Below, piece by piece: positions 5,849 through 6,247 of a DNA stretch of 6,247 nucleotides. Location of the stretch: assembly GCA_027024125.1 (NCBI GenBank), contig JALVSV010000142.1, forward strand, positions 1 through 6,247, in the 5' to 3' direction. The notes under the pieces were generated by a model. It was not told where the DNA came from. It made no database searches and was given only the letters and a program-made list of their open reading frames with translations. The first letter of the stretch is position 1. Every line of letters begins with the position of its first letter. This stretch comes from Methylothermaceae bacterium (GTDB lineage Bacteria > Pseudomonadota > Gammaproteobacteria > Methylococcales > Methylothermaceae). Both the position numbers and the translations under genes were made by a program.

Positions 5849-6247
5849 AGTTCTTCCATTTCCAGAGGGACTTCTTCAGGTTGGTGGCCGTCGAGTCGGA
5901 AGGCTCTGATTTCCAACACGCCTTTGGTTTTGAGGGAGATGATCAGTGTCAGTGCTTCGGGATAGGAGACCTGCTCGAGGTCTTCACGGGACGGGAGGGC
6001 GGGAGCACATGGATGGGAATGATAGATGGCGAACAGCGTTTCTCCGCGTTGCCGCATGGTCTTCATGGCCCGGATCTGATCCCTGGGATCCATGAGAAAA
6101 TGACTTCGGGGTTGTGAAGCAACGTTGGTGATGGGGTAGGCGTTTTGAGGGCTGCCTTCGACTGCGCCAATCAGTCCACAGACTTCATGGTCTTCAAGCG
6201 TCTGGGCTTCATGGAGGAGTCGATTGACTAGCGAGCGCGGGAGGATG
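5845..6247 (-). CDS. JAMM/MPN (M67 family) metallopeptidase, N-terminus cut by window edge
   Basis: The frame is open from the window end (first complete codon at 6246-6244) to TGA at 5847-5845, giving 133 visible residues. The ATG at 6093 is internal: coding-like sequence continues upstream and includes the catalytic glutamate in HEVCGLIG (visible residues 20-27). The zinc site is complete, as HSHPCAPALPSRED (76-89) fits HxHx7SxxD with H76, H78, S86 and D89. NVASQPRSHFLMDPRDQ follows the usual bacterial pattern. Such small bacterial MPN proteins cleave after the C-terminal tail of ubiquitin-like or sulfur-carrier proteins (ThiS/MoaD/CysO types) in the known cases; the substrate here is unknown and no carrier or E1-like gene is visible. 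The true start is probably only a few codons outside. The gene overlaps rtcA by 4 nt, which is an unusual partnership. Confidence 0.88.
   Translation of the reverse strand, partial: ILPRSLVNRLLHEAQTLEDHEVCGLIGAVEGSPQNAYPITNVASQPRSHFLMDPRDQIRAMKTMRQRGETLFAIYHSHPCAPALPSREDLEQVSYPEALTLIISLKTKGVLEIRAFRLDGHQPEEVPLEMEEL

Noticed and set aside
5845..6093. Taking the ATG at 6093 as the start of the JAMM gene (82 residues).
   Set aside because: The frame stays open to the window edge and the upstream part encodes the catalytic EVCGLIG strand, so the short version would lack an essential residue.

Overview
This 6.2 kb window looks like ordinary bacterial chromosome of moderate GC. The protein types suggest a gammaproteobacterium or close relative: a Glk-family (not ROK) glucokinase, a YjbQ protein, a short Fpr-type ferredoxin-NADP reductase ending in Trp, and a bacterial RtcA. 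The assignment is inferred from protein resemblance and is not firm.

Layout. Positions 1-519 hold the 3' end of a type I restriction endonuclease subunit gene (hsdR), cut by the window edge. Positions 520-836 are a non-coding gap with degenerate, repeat-like sequence and a possible promoter at its right end. Then comes yjbQ (837-1256), overlapping a glucokinase gene (1253-2257) by 4 nt. After a 222-nt gap there is a three-gene forward cluster: a 'host attachment'-family protein (2480-2917), alanine dehydrogenase (2914-4038, 4-nt overlap) and ferredoxin-NADP reductase (4068-4829). On the reverse strand, meeting fpr tail to tail with a 10-bp overlap, is rtcA (RNA 3'-phosphate cyclase, 4820-5848). 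It is preceded by, and overlaps by GTGA, a JAMM/MPN metallopeptidase gene (5845 to the window end, a few N-terminal residues missing).

How the genes relate. The overlaps suggest three transcription units: yjbQ-glk, hap-ald-fpr, and JAMM-rtcA on the opposite strand. The first covers a small enzyme of uncertain physiological role plus glucose phosphorylation. The second couples alanine/pyruvate/ammonium exchange to a flavin reductase of the NADPH-ferredoxin pool. The third pairs an RNA end-processing enzyme with a peptidase of the type that acts on ubiquitin-like or sulfur-carrier protein tails.

I see no complete new defence or mobile system. The items most worth a second look are the coupled JAMM-rtcA pair without a visible RtcB ligase, the loss of the usual NAD-selecting Asp in the alanine dehydrogenase, and the repeat-like gap after hsdR.
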